DNA of 8,814 nt from Chryseobacterium gleum (GCA_943326315.2 CALPSU020000092.1:1-8814); one strand, 5' to 3'; shown: positions 1-7,401, numbered from the stretch's first letter. Made by a program: numbers and translations. Notes: generated from the letters alone by a model not told the origin.

Positions 1-20
1 ATTATTTTTTTTGAGTTAAA

Positions 21-1115
21 TCACTGGCAGTGATAGCCTGTATTACTATCTAAATTATGATTACTACAGAACAATAAGTTTCCTGTAATCGGTCCAGTAC
101 ATAATTCTTTTCTTGAATTTGTTGTTAAACAGCTTGGGTTTTGATTTACGCCTGAATATGAAAATTGTTTAACAATAGTAATTGTTTGTCTAGAAGAAAA
201 AATTCCAATTACATTATTACTGTTACTAATTTTTAAATTAGTATAACTTGGTTTTGATTGAGCAAGAGAACTGCTAGGTTTATTTGCATTGATATAGTTA
301 TTAAATTCTGTTGAGCCTCCCGTTAAAACTATAGTCATTGAGGTTAATTTTCTTTTGTTAATAGATCCAGTATTTGTTACATTGTCTCTAATCAATTCAT
401 AGAACATTTTACCTTGAATAGAGGTACTATACGTTGAGTTTGGAACTACTACAGCTTCACCTGTATTCCAATTAATAGTTACGGGATTTAATAAAGTAGA
501 ATTATTATATTCTCCAATATCTATTTTTACCGAAGCATTTATAATTGAAGCATTTCCTGTATTTGAAACGGATAGACTCATTGATTTTAAATCTCCAATG
601 TTTGACACAAAATCAAATGAGCTACTAACCTGTTTTTGACCTGATATTATTCCATGTACCATTTCGGTTTCACCGGTAACTTTGAATTCTTTTGGGGTGC
701 CCTTATAAATTATAATATCTAATTTATAAGTAGCTAATTCGTTTAAAGAATCTTTAAAATAGTAAAGTTTTTCTGTTGGGGCATAAAAAATTCCATTTGT
801 AGATTTATTATCAACTAATGTATCTTTCAATATCCATGACCTTCCTGTCTTTATTTTATCAACGTACTCTGTAATTGATGCATTAACACTTGAGAAGTAA
901 CTAGAATCTGGAATTTTCGCAATCTCAACAGCATTTCCTGGCCCAATAAAAGCTCTATTTATTTTTATAATATGAGTTGATTCAGATTGGTCTAATAATC
1001 CATATATCACAGCTGTTTCTTTAAAATCACCTACTAATTCAATATCTTCTTTACAAGAATTAAAGGAAAATAAAACAAGAAATAATCCGATGCTTAGTAT
1101 GAAATATCTTTTCAT
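21..1115 (-). CDS. DUF4249-like surface-exposed lipoprotein
   Basis: Protein of 364 aa starting with a lipoprotein signal peptide: basic MKR, a hydrophobic stretch at about residues 4-17, then FNSC with Cys21 as the predicted lipidated residue. The residues after the cysteine, Lys22-Glu23-Asp24, fit the Bacteroidota lipoprotein export signal (K followed by two acidic residues), so I infer an outer-membrane lipoprotein facing outward. The mature part is rich in beta-strand-like segments. The early VIYGLLDQSES region, the late GIFSSRQ motif and the ending with LCTG and LLFCS resemble the DUF4249 family as I remember it; no biochemical role is established for that family. Four cysteines (329, 339, 350, 363) crowd the last 36 residues and may form disulfides. 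DUF4249 genes often sit beside TonB-dependent receptors; here the upstream neighbour is a VOC protein and no receptor is visible. Export and lipidation are well supported; the family name is less certain. Confidence 0.72.
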   Translation of the reverse strand: MKRYFILSIGLFLVLFSFNSCKEDIELVGDFKETAVIYGLLDQSESTHIIKINRAFIGPGNAVEIAKIPDSSYFSSVNASITEYVDKIKTGRSWILKDTLVDNKSTNGIFYAPTEKLYYFKDSLNELATYKLDIIIYKGTPKEFKVTGETEMVHGIISGQKQVSSSFDFVSNIGDLKSMSLSVSNTGNASIINASVKIDIGEYNNSTLLNPVTINWNTGEAVVVPNSTYSTSIQGKMFYELIRDNVTNTGSINKRKLTSMTIVLTGGSTEFNNYINANKPSSSLAQSKPSYTNLKISNSNNVIGIFSSRQTITIVKQFSYSGVNQNPSCLTTNSRKELCTGPITGNLLFCSNHNLDSNTGYHCQ

Positions 1116-1168
1116 TTAGTTAAAGTTTATAGTTTAGTAGCTAAAATGAATAGCTATTTTAAAGCAAG

Positions 1169-1176
1169 CAAAAGTA
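1169..1176 (-). promoter_or_regulatory. -7 box (TACTTTTG) for the lipoprotein gene
   Basis: On the minus strand the bases read TACTTTTG, a full match to the Bacteroidota -7 consensus TAnnTTTG, 53 bases upstream of the lipoprotein ATG. Transcription would start about 5-7 bases downstream, giving a leader near 47 nt. No good -33 TTG/TTTG lies at the usual spacing, so this rests on the -7 match alone. Confidence 0.45.
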
Positions 1177-1236
1177 AATAATATTTTTTTGAAAATTCGA
1201 TATTACAGTCATTAATAACTACAGTTAGCTCAATTA

Positions 1237-2304
1237 TTAATCTTTTATTTTATTTAGCCCCATTGTTTTAAGCATCCAATTTGGAAGATGTTTTTTTGGA
1301 TCTCTATTTTTCAAGTTAATATACCATCCAAATTTCTTCATAACTGGTACTTTATGTGTTTCAACAAATTCTATCCATGTTCCATCCGGATCTTCAATGT
1401 ATGAAAATCTGCCTGCTGCTTCTCCCATGTCAAAAGAATTGTCACTGTCTACTGTAAATGGAAATCCTTTTTCGTTACATTCTTTCTTCAGAGCTTCCAT
1501 ACCTTGAATGTCAAAACATAAATGTATAAATCCCCAGTCGCCCCAAAATCTATTCTCAAATATTTTCTTGCATTCTAATCTTTCTATTGCTTGAACTAGC
1601 TCTATTTGTGTAGGACCTAAAAGTTTAGCAAATGGACCCTCTCTTAATTCTGGGTGTGAAAGTAAAATTCGTCTTACTTTCTTATCTCCTTGAGGTAATC
1701 CTTTTAAGTCATCAAATATTCCAGTTTCATCGTATTCAATTTTAGAATAACCTAGAATTTCGGAATATAATTTCAAAGATTTTTCTATATTACTAACACC
1801 AATCATTGTTCCTGCAACAGCACCACATTTAGAAGGGTGATTTGTGTTTGAGAACCAACCGTTAGATTCAACAATGTTAAAAATATTACCATTTGGATCC
1901 TTAACGAAAAAATGGGGTTTTCCATTCGGTGTTTTTACAATTTCAGAAAGTAAATTAGCTCCGTTTGCTTTAAAATATTCAAATGTACATGAAATATCTC
2001 TCGATTTTATTCTACATGAGTACAAACCATAATCTCCTAATTGTATTTCAAAGGTTGGTTTCTCTGTATTTCTAGATGTGTATTGCCAGATTTCAAATCC
2101 TCCTCCACCTTCCATACTTAAAGCTAGAGTAGCTGTTCTTGATTGAACTTTTCCGCCTGTATATCTAGTCATTAAAGGTGCTTCTGCAGCTTCTTCAAAT
2201 ATTCGCACATTAATACCTAAAAATTTTCTATACCATTTCCAGATTTCTTGAACATTTGGTACGCCAATTCCCATTTGTTGAATTCCACAGATTATTTTTT
2301 CCAT
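1237..2304 (-). CDS. Two-domain VOC (glyoxalase/dioxygenase fold) family protein
   Basis: Protein of 355 aa from the ATG at 2302-2304. Two VOC modules are visible. The first spans about residues 8-148, with the opening strand QQMGIGVPNVQEIWKWY and the closing motif KDPNGNIFNIVE. The second spans about 163-315, with GTMIGVSNIEKSLKLYSEILGY and EDPDGTWIEFVE. VOC proteins are metal-dependent lyases, dioxygenases, epimerases or binding proteins, and the fold alone does not give the substrate. Possible metal ligands include Gln10, Glu146, His261 and Glu312, but I cannot see a canonical His-His-Glu triad in either module. A basic tail of about 40 residues (KKFGWYINLKNRDP, then LPNWMLK) follows the second module. 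The reading frame opens further upstream at 2388, but that ATG lies inside an inverted repeat and upstream of the likely -7 box, and the added 28 residues look non-coding, so the internal start is preferred. Probably cytoplasmic, with no signal peptide. Confidence 0.85.
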   Translation of the reverse strand: MEKIICGIQQMGIGVPNVQEIWKWYRKFLGINVRIFEEAAEAPLMTRYTGGKVQSRTATLALSMEGGGGFEIWQYTSRNTEKPTFEIQLGDYGLYSCRIKSRDISCTFEYFKANGANLLSEIVKTPNGKPHFFVKDPNGNIFNIVESNGWFSNTNHPSKCGAVAGTMIGVSNIEKSLKLYSEILGYSKIEYDETGIFDDLKGLPQGDKKVRRILLSHPELREGPFAKLLGPTQIELVQAIERLECKKIFENRFWGDWGFIHLCFDIQGMEALKKECNEKGFPFTVDSDNSFDMGEAAGRFSYIEDPDGTWIEFVETHKVPVMKKFGWYINLKNRDPKKHLPNWMLKTMGLNKIKD

Positions 2305-2326
2305 ATTTTTTGATAATAAAGTGAGA

Positions 2327-2334
2327 CAAATATA
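2327..2334 (-). promoter_or_regulatory. -7 box (TATATTTG) for the VOC gene
   Basis: The minus strand reads TATATTTG, a full match to TAnnTTTG, 22 bases before the ATG at 2304. The inferred transcript start near 2320 leaves a leader of about 16-18 nt. This supports the start at 2304 and argues against the upstream ATG at 2388. A convincing -33 element is not seen; that position falls within the inverted-repeat element. Confidence 0.5.
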
Positions 2335-2345
2335 AATAGGATTAT

Positions 2346-2403
2346 GGATTTTTAATGTTGAATAGTTAATTAATCCAAAATTCAACATCCAAAATCAAAA
2401 ATC
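2346..2403. repeat. Inverted-repeat element with 7-nt periodicity
   Basis: The left arm 2346-2363 and right arm 2380-2396 are inverted copies. Nine consecutive bases match (ATTCAACAT), then two mismatches, then six matches (AAAATC), around a 16-nt loop. Read along the right arm, the DNA is a degenerate 7-mer series: ATCCAAA, ATTCAAC, ATCCAAA, ATCAAAA, ATC. The left arm read on the other strand gives the same kind of series: ATTCAAC, ATTAAAA, ATCCATA, ATCC. The element abuts the patatin stop codon and fills most of the gap to the VOC gene. It could form a hairpin in patatin mRNA and help end or protect it, but no U-tract follows. It resembles degenerate AT-rich intergenic repeats common in Bacteroidota. 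Confidence 0.6.
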
Positions 2404-4702
2404 ATCTAATCGCTCTTTCGTTAAAAATTACATAACCATAACTAAACTGAATCGCAATAGGATTTATTTGCAGTGGAAAATAATTTACCGTGGCTCTAAT
2501 TGGTCCAAAAAATGAATGAAAAATTAAAGATGTGGATGCGATGACGGTTTGGCCTTTGAAAGGTTTTGAATACCCAAATGAACCTGTTTCTTTATTTTCG
2601 TTTAAATTAACGAATGGCTGGTAGTAATAAGCGTCAAATCTTAGGTCAATTTTTTTTTGGAAACTAAAAATGCAATTTAAACCTGTTCCTGTGTATTGAG
2701 GAGATCGATATTCAGGTAAGAAATATGTTTCGGCATCAGCAATAGGAGAAAAAGCCGTCATTTGTAGCAATGTTGCAGTGTAATTAGCGAACAACGATTG
2801 ACTATTTAATACACCTTTTAGATGTATGCCGAGATGGAAATTAGGGTGGTCTATTATAAAAGTTTGTAATTCAGTATTAATATTAATCCAAGAATGATAT
2901 TTATTTAGATTATATGGCGTTAGGTTAGATGTAGAGCCACTAATGCTATGTTCATTTCCACTTACAAATCTAGCTTTAAAAGAAAAATAATGACCGCTCG
3001 AAGCAAATTGTTTCCTATTTAATGAGTTTTTTATAAATTGCCAACTAAAAGAATTTCCTTTAAAATATGTTTTATCAGTAGTATCTTTCAAAGTGAAACT
3101 TGAAGTTTGATAATAATCATCTTCTAATGAAAAACCCCGAAAATCTAAGATACTTTTTGTTGTATTTCCAATAGGTGTATTAATTTTTAATCCATAATAC
3201 ATTTCATTTTGAATCAAGAAAGATGGTTTTACATCTTCGAAAAATGTTGCGAAATTATGAAAATAATCCCACCTGTTTAAAACAAAATAAGGCGACACAG
3301 ATATCGGATAAATAGAAGGGATTTCAATATTTAATTCAACTTTAGCTGCACCGTAGAATTTACCAAAGTAAGATTCAAGTTTGATAGAAGAAGCTGTTTT
3401 TTTTAATCTTCTTCCTGTTATTCCTATGTATCCAGTATTTACAGCTCTCGATGAAAAATGTCCTCCAATATCAATTTTAAATTCTTTCGATTTACGAATG
3501 TCTAAATTTAAATTATATGTTGAGTCTGATTTTTTTAATAAAGTTGGATATATAAAGTCTATTTGACTAGATGTGTAAAGTCTATAATATCTTTTTTCAA
3601 TTTGTTCTTCAGTTAAAGTTTTTTCTTTTTTAGCATTTATTAATGAGTGTTCAGCATATTCAACTTTTTTATTTTGTTGAGAAGTAGTAGTTATTGATTC
3701 TATTTGAATATTTTTAATTTTTTCTCTGAAAATTTTACGATTGCGAGTTAATGTTTCTTTCGATATTTTATTTAAAACTTGAGAATCAATAGAATCTAAA
3801 TATTGTAAAGTTGAATTATATCCATCATCAATTGCCTGCTTAACATTTTCAAAAGAAAAAGTTTTTACTTCCGTCTTTGGATAAATAATTATACCGTTAT
3901 CGCAGGGTAATGTAAAATCTGTATGAGATACCAGCATATTTATTATTTGACTTATTAAATCATCTTCTGTTGGCGCATCAGCATTATAAGATACATTACT
4001 TCCAATTATAAAGTCTGGATTGAATTCTTTATACATTACATCTGCAGGGAAATTATTATATAAGCCTCCATCAAAAAGTAAATCATTATTAATTCTTAAT
4101 GGACTGAAATAAAAAGGAAAAGTCATAGAAGCTCTTACTGCCTGATTTAAATTACCTTTTGAAAATACAATACTTCTTTTATTTGTTATATCAGATGAAA
4201 CGCATCGAAATGGAACAAATAAACTGTCAAAATTATTATTACAAGAAGCTCCAGTTGTACCAAGTAATTTAAGCATTTCAAAATCAAGAAAAGAAGACTT
4301 AGTGAAATTGGTCGGGAGTGATTTTTTTAAAATATTTTTTGAAGTAAAAAAGACATTAATAAGACTCGGATTTTGTTCTTCTTCTTTAACTAAAAAACGT
4401 TGATTTGGTTTGTTTTTTCCTGTAGTCATTAATTGAAAATCATCAGAAAGTACATATTGTTCTATTTCTTCAGGGCTAAAACCAGATGCATACATTGAGC
4501 CTACCAATGCCCCTGCAGATGTACCAGTTACAAAATCAATAGGAATACCGCGTTCCTCTAATGCTTTTAATACACCAATATGAGCCAATCCAGTCGCACC
4601 TCCACCACTAAGTACTAAACCTATTTTTTGTTGAGCCATTCCAACGCTAAAAAGTAGAAGTGTAAAGGCTAATAAAGAAATTTTACGGTATGTTGACTTC
4701 AA
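2402..4702 (-). CDS. Patatin-like phospholipase with POTRA and outer-membrane barrel (type Vd-like)
   Basis: Protein of 766 aa. A signal peptide occupies residues 1-23 with a likely cut at GMA/QQ. The patatin domain spans about 26-300: oxyanion loop SGGGATG (32-38), nucleophile Ser62 in GTSAG, and Asp211 in DGG, completing the Ser-Asp dyad. Residues about 332-403 look like a single POTRA repeat (LTEEQIEKRYYRLYTSSQ). Residues about 407-766 are alternating strands typical of an Omp85/BamA-like barrel, ending at the C-terminus with a YGYVIF strand. The architecture matches type Vd patatin autotransporters such as PlpD and FplA; lipase activity on phospholipids is expected from the intact dyad but the substrate is unknown. 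The start codon is TTG: an in-frame TAA lies eight codons upstream, no ATG or GTG intervenes, and the next ATG (Met22) would destroy the signal peptide. It is divergent from the methyltransferase gene with only 53 bases between start codons. Confidence 0.92.
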   Translation of the reverse strand: MKSTYRKISLLAFTLLLFSVGMAQQKIGLVLSGGGATGLAHIGVLKALEERGIPIDFVTGTSAGALVGSMYASGFSPEEIEQYVLSDDFQLMTTGKNKPNQRFLVKEEEQNPSLINVFFTSKNILKKSLPTNFTKSSFLDFEMLKLLGTTGASCNNNFDSLFVPFRCVSSDITNKRSIVFSKGNLNQAVRASMTFPFYFSPLRINNDLLFDGGLYNNFPADVMYKEFNPDFIIGSNVSYNADAPTEDDLISQIINMLVSHTDFTLPCDNGIIIYPKTEVKTFSFENVKQAIDDGYNSTLQYLDSIDSQVLNKISKETLTRNRKIFREKIKNIQIESITTTSQQNKKVEYAEHSLINAKKEKTLTEEQIEKRYYRLYTSSQIDFIYPTLLKKSDSTYNLNLDIRKSKEFKIDIGGHFSSRAVNTGYIGITGRRLKKTASSIKLESYFGKFYGAAKVELNIEIPSIYPISVSPYFVLNRWDYFHNFATFFEDVKPSFLIQNEMYYGLKINTPIGNTTKSILDFRGFSLEDDYYQTSSFTLKDTTDKTYFKGNSFSWQFIKNSLNRKQFASSGHYFSFKARFVSGNEHSISGSTSNLTPYNLNKYHSWININTELQTFIIDHPNFHLGIHLKGVLNSQSLFANYTATLLQMTAFSPIADAETYFLPEYRSPQYTGTGLNCIFSFQKKIDLRFDAYYYQPFVNLNENKETGSFGYSKPFKGQTVIASTSLIFHSFFGPIRATVNYFPLQINPIAIQFSYGYVIFNERAIR

Positions 4703-4707
4703 TTTTA

Positions 4708-4727
4708 TTACTTTTGTACAAAATTAA
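4708..4727. promoter_or_regulatory. Palindromic divergent promoter with two opposed -7 boxes
   Basis: The 20 bases form a palindrome with one mismatched pair, centred on GTAC at 4716-4719 with a perfect 12-bp core. Each half contains a full TAnnTTTG match. TACTTTTG at 4709-4716 on the plus strand serves the methyltransferase gene, with a leader of about 33 nt to 4756. TAATTTTG at 4719-4726 on the minus strand serves the patatin gene, with a leader of about 10 nt to 4702. The two start points would overlap, so the promoters probably compete. Neither has a convincing -33 element: the nearest plus-strand TTG is at 4693-4695, only 13 bases away. The palindrome could equally be an operator for a dimeric regulator. 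Confidence 0.55.
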
Positions 4728-4755
4728 CAAGATTTCTGAAAGAAAAAATATTATA

Positions 4756-5979
4756 ATGGAGAATGAATTGAAAGGTAGTGCTGAAAAAATGAATATAACG
4801 TTAAAGACGTTTTATGGTCTTGAAGAAGTCTTGAAGGAAGAATTAATTGAGTTAGGTTATTTAGATGTGAAAGTCTTAAACAGAGCGGTTCAAGTTGTTG
4901 GAACTTGGAAAGATGTTTATTTTTTAAACCTTCATTCACGCTGTGCTATTTCAGTTTTAGCTGAAGTTGCTAAATTTTCAATTAAACATGAAGATGATTT
5001 ATACAAGAAATGTATGAAAATTGATTGGACTCAATATTTCGATGTTGACAAAACATTCGCAGTAAAAGGTGCAATTTTTTCAGATTTTTTCAAACATTCT
5101 CAATTCCCTTTTTTATTAGTTAAGGATGCTATTGCAGATACTTTTAGAAATAAACTAGGTAAACGTCCAGATGTTCATATAAAAGTTCCGCAAGTATTAT
5201 TTGATGTTTATATTAATGATCAAAACGTTACAATTTCGTTGAATTCAAGTGGAGTTCCATTGTTTCAACGTGGTTACCGTCAATCAGCTGGTGAAGCTCC
5301 ATTAAATGAAGTTGTTGCAGCTGCATTAGTTCGCATGTCTGGTTGGGATCGTAAGTCTGCATTTGTAGATCCTTTTTGTGGTTCAGGAACAATTCTTATT
5401 GAGGCTGCAATGTTAGCTGCAGGAATACCTTCTTCTATCGAACGTCAACATTATGCTTTCAAAAATTTTGCAAATTATAATTCTGCTTTATGGGAAGAAA
5501 TTTATGAAGCAGCTAATAAACGTTGTCAGTCTCTTCCGTGCAAGATTTTTGGTTCGGATATCGATCCTGATATGATTATGAAAACGAGAAGAAATTTAAA
5601 AGGAATTGCCGTTGGCCGATTTATTGAAACTGATATTCGTCCTTTTAATGAAGTTAAGCGTCCTGAAGAAACAGGAGTTATGGTTACAAATCCTCCTTAT
5701 GGAGAAAGAATGGGAGATAACATTGAAGAAATGTATACTTCTTTAGGAGATTGGATGAAAACAGAACTTAAAGGATATACTTGTTGGGTAATATCTGCTA
5801 GTGAAGAAGGTTTCAAATCTATTGGCTTACGTCCTGAAAGAAGAATCAAAATGTATAATGGAGATTTAGAATGTAGTTTTAGAAAATTCAGTATTTATGA
5901 AGGATCTAAAAAAGCAAAGAACAATAATTACGATGAATTAAATGCTGTTTCTGAAGAAGTTTCAGATGAGGAGGAATAA
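4756..5979 (+). CDS. rlmL: THUMP-domain class I SAM-dependent rRNA methyltransferase (RlmL type)
   Basis: Protein of 407 aa from the ATG at 4756. The N-terminal part (about residues 10-165) is a ferredoxin-like plus THUMP RNA-binding region, beginning KTFYGLEEVLKEEL and including LGKRPDVHIKVP. The catalytic Rossmann part starts with LNEVVAAALVRMSGWD, has the SAM-binding DPFCGSGT at 206-213, the acidic GSDIDPD and the N2-methylating NPPYGER at 312-318. This matches the N-terminal half of E. coli RlmL, which makes m2G2445 in 23S rRNA; the C-terminal RlmK half (m7G2069) is absent, as is usual outside gammaproteobacteria. After EGSKKAK there is a short Asn/Glu-rich acidic tail (SEEVSDEEE). An ATG at 4690 in frame lies upstream of the probable promoter and inside the patatin gene, so it is rejected. 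An ATG at 4789 would also keep the whole domain and cannot be excluded. Confidence 0.88.
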   Translation: MENELKGSAEKMNITLKTFYGLEEVLKEELIELGYLDVKVLNRAVQVVGTWKDVYFLNLHSRCAISVLAEVAKFSIKHEDDLYKKCMKIDWTQYFDVDKTFAVKGAIFSDFFKHSQFPFLLVKDAIADTFRNKLGKRPDVHIKVPQVLFDVYINDQNVTISLNSSGVPLFQRGYRQSAGEAPLNEVVAAALVRMSGWDRKSAFVDPFCGSGTILIEAAMLAAGIPSSIERQHYAFKNFANYNSALWEEIYEAANKRCQSLPCKIFGSDIDPDMIMKTRRNLKGIAVGRFIETDIRPFNEVKRPEETGVMVTNPPYGERMGDNIEEMYTSLGDWMKTELKGYTCWVISASEEGFKSIGLRPERRIKMYNGDLECSFRKFSIYEGSKKAKNNNYDELNAVSEEVSDEEE

Positions 5980-5997
5980 TCAAAATCTTAATAGCAT

Positions 5998-6032
5998 AAA
6001 AAAATCGGATTCAATTTGAATCCGATTTTTTT
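5998..6032. terminator. Bidirectional intrinsic terminator between convergent genes
   Basis: Perfect inverted repeat with a 15-bp stem: left arm 5998-6012, 5-nt loop AATTT, right arm 6018-6032. The GC-containing core is ATCGGATTC, flanked by A7 on the left and T7 on the right, so a U-tract follows the hairpin on both strands. It lies 18 bases after the methyltransferase stop and 41 bases after the gltA stop on the opposite strand, and can end both transcripts. Confidence 0.92.
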
Positions 6033-6073
6033 GTTTAGTCTAATAACTAAACATTAAAAGCTAATAACTCTTT

Positions 6074-7360
6074 TTATCTTTTAGCAATCTCAACATATTC
6101 ACGTTCAGTTGCTCCAGTGTAAATTTGTCTCGGTCTACCTATTGGTTCACCGCCTTCAGTCATTTCTTTCCATTGTGAAATCCATCCTGGTAATCTTCCG
6201 ATTGCAAACATAACTGTAAACATTTCAGTTGGAATATTTAAAGCTCTGTATATAATACCAGAGTAAAAATCAACGTTTGGATATAAATTTCTTGATTTGA
6301 AGTATTCATCTTCTAATGCAACTTTCTCTAATTTTTTAGCAATTGCTAATAAAGGATCATTTACATTAAGTTTTTCTAAGAGTTCATCACATGCTTTCTT
6401 AATGATGTTAGCTCTAGGATCAAAGTTCTTATATACTCTATGTCCAAAGCCCATTAGTCTGAATGGATCATTTTTGTCTTTTGCTTTTAACACCCATTTG
6501 TCAACATCACCGCCATCGTTTTGTATCTCTTCTAACATCTCTAATACTTCTTGGTTAGCACCACCATGAAGAGGCCCCCAAAGTGCAGAAATACCTGCAG
6601 ATATTGTAGAGTAAAGATTTGCTTGAGATGACCCAACAACTCTTACTGTAGCAGTTGAACAATTTTGTTCGTGATCTGCATGAAGAATTAATAATTTATT
6701 TAAAGCAGATGAAATTACTGGATCTACAATGAAATCTTCAGTTGGCATTGCAAACATCATATTCACGAAATTTGAACAATAATCCAACGAATTTTTTGGA
6801 TACATAAAAGGATGGCGCATTGCATTTTTATGAGACCAAGCTGCTAATGTTGGCAATTTTCCAAGAAGTCTATGTATTGTTAAATCTTTTGCTTCAGGAC
6901 TTCTGTTTGGATCTAATGATTCTGGGTAAAAAGTTGAAAGAGAACCAACCATTGAAGCTAAAACACCCATTGGATGAGCCTTTGCAGGATATGCTTCAAA
7001 AAATTGTTTCATATCTTCATGAATCAAAGTATGTTTTGTAATACTATTGATAAATGAATCTAATTCTGTTTGTTTTGGTAAAGCACCATAAATTAATAAA
7101 TATGCTACTTCAAGAAAACTTGCTTTTTCAGCTAATTGTTCTATTGAGTAACCTCTATAACGAAGAATACCAATTTCTCCATCTAAGAAAGTAATAGAAC
7201 TTTCACAACTTCCTGTATTTTTAAATCCAGGGTCGATTGTGATATATCCAGTTTTACCTCTTAAAGAGCTGATGTCGATTGCTTTTTCGTTTTCAGTTCC
7301 TTCAATAACAGGAAACTCATAGATCTGACCGTTTAATTCTAATTTTGCGATTTCACCCAT
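6074..7360 (-). CDS. gltA: Citrate synthase (type II, hexameric class)
   Basis: Condenses acetyl-CoA and oxaloacetate to citrate, the entry step of the TCA cycle, in the cytoplasm. At 428 aa it matches the length of E. coli GltA almost residue for residue. The catalytic triad is intact: His265 in GPLHGGANQ, His307 in GFGHRVYKNFDPRA and Asp364 in NVDFYSG. Other family landmarks are LHADHEQNCSTATVR (227-240) and the C-terminal IGRPRQIYTG. The N-terminal beta-rich domain of the long type II enzymes (about residues 5-60) is present. At the NADH site known from E. coli, His110, Thr111 and Tyr145 appear kept, the position-109 Arg is Lys, and the reactive Cys206 region reads MPTED without cysteine, so NADH inhibition may differ; this alignment is by eye. 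It begins at an ATG (7358-7360) preceded by its own promoter and is followed by a strong shared terminator. Confidence 0.97.
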   Translation of the reverse strand: MGEIAKLELNGQIYEFPVIEGTENEKAIDISSLRGKTGYITIDPGFKNTGSCESSITFLDGEIGILRYRGYSIEQLAEKASFLEVAYLLIYGALPKQTELDSFINSITKHTLIHEDMKQFFEAYPAKAHPMGVLASMVGSLSTFYPESLDPNRSPEAKDLTIHRLLGKLPTLAAWSHKNAMRHPFMYPKNSLDYCSNFVNMMFAMPTEDFIVDPVISSALNKLLILHADHEQNCSTATVRVVGSSQANLYSTISAGISALWGPLHGGANQEVLEMLEEIQNDGGDVDKWVLKAKDKNDPFRLMGFGHRVYKNFDPRANIIKKACDELLEKLNVNDPLLAIAKKLEKVALEDEYFKSRNLYPNVDFYSGIIYRALNIPTEMFTVMFAIGRLPGWISQWKEMTEGGEPIGRPRQIYTGATEREYVEIAKR

Positions 7361-7401
7361 TATATTTTGTCTTAATTTTATTTTCTATTTTATTACGTCG
7401 T

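Noticed and set aside
1204..1225. Two direct TACAGT copies, and TAGCTA palindromes near 1140-1155
   Set aside because: Six-base repeats in AT-rich intergenic DNA are expected by chance, and they do not form a hairpin or terminator.
2305..2388. Longer N-terminus for the VOC protein from the ATG at 2388
   Set aside because: The extra 28 codons lie within the inverted-repeat element and the TATATTTG box, and the added residues look random; the VOC fold begins soon after the ATG at 2304.
4690..4755. Longer N-terminus for the methyltransferase from the ATG at 4690
   Set aside because: It starts inside the patatin coding region and upstream of the likely promoter at 4709-4716, and the added residues match nothing in the family.
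6040..6069. Two direct copies of CTAATAACT, 21 bases apart, after the gltA terminator
   Set aside because: Short, AT-rich and beyond both stop codons; likely chance.
6297..6569. Plus-strand 90-aa open frame antisense to gltA
   Set aside because: It is the shadow of a highly conserved coding region. The same holds for the short frames at 1844-2032, 3381-3566, 4751-4939 and 6820-7041, which have no recognisable features.
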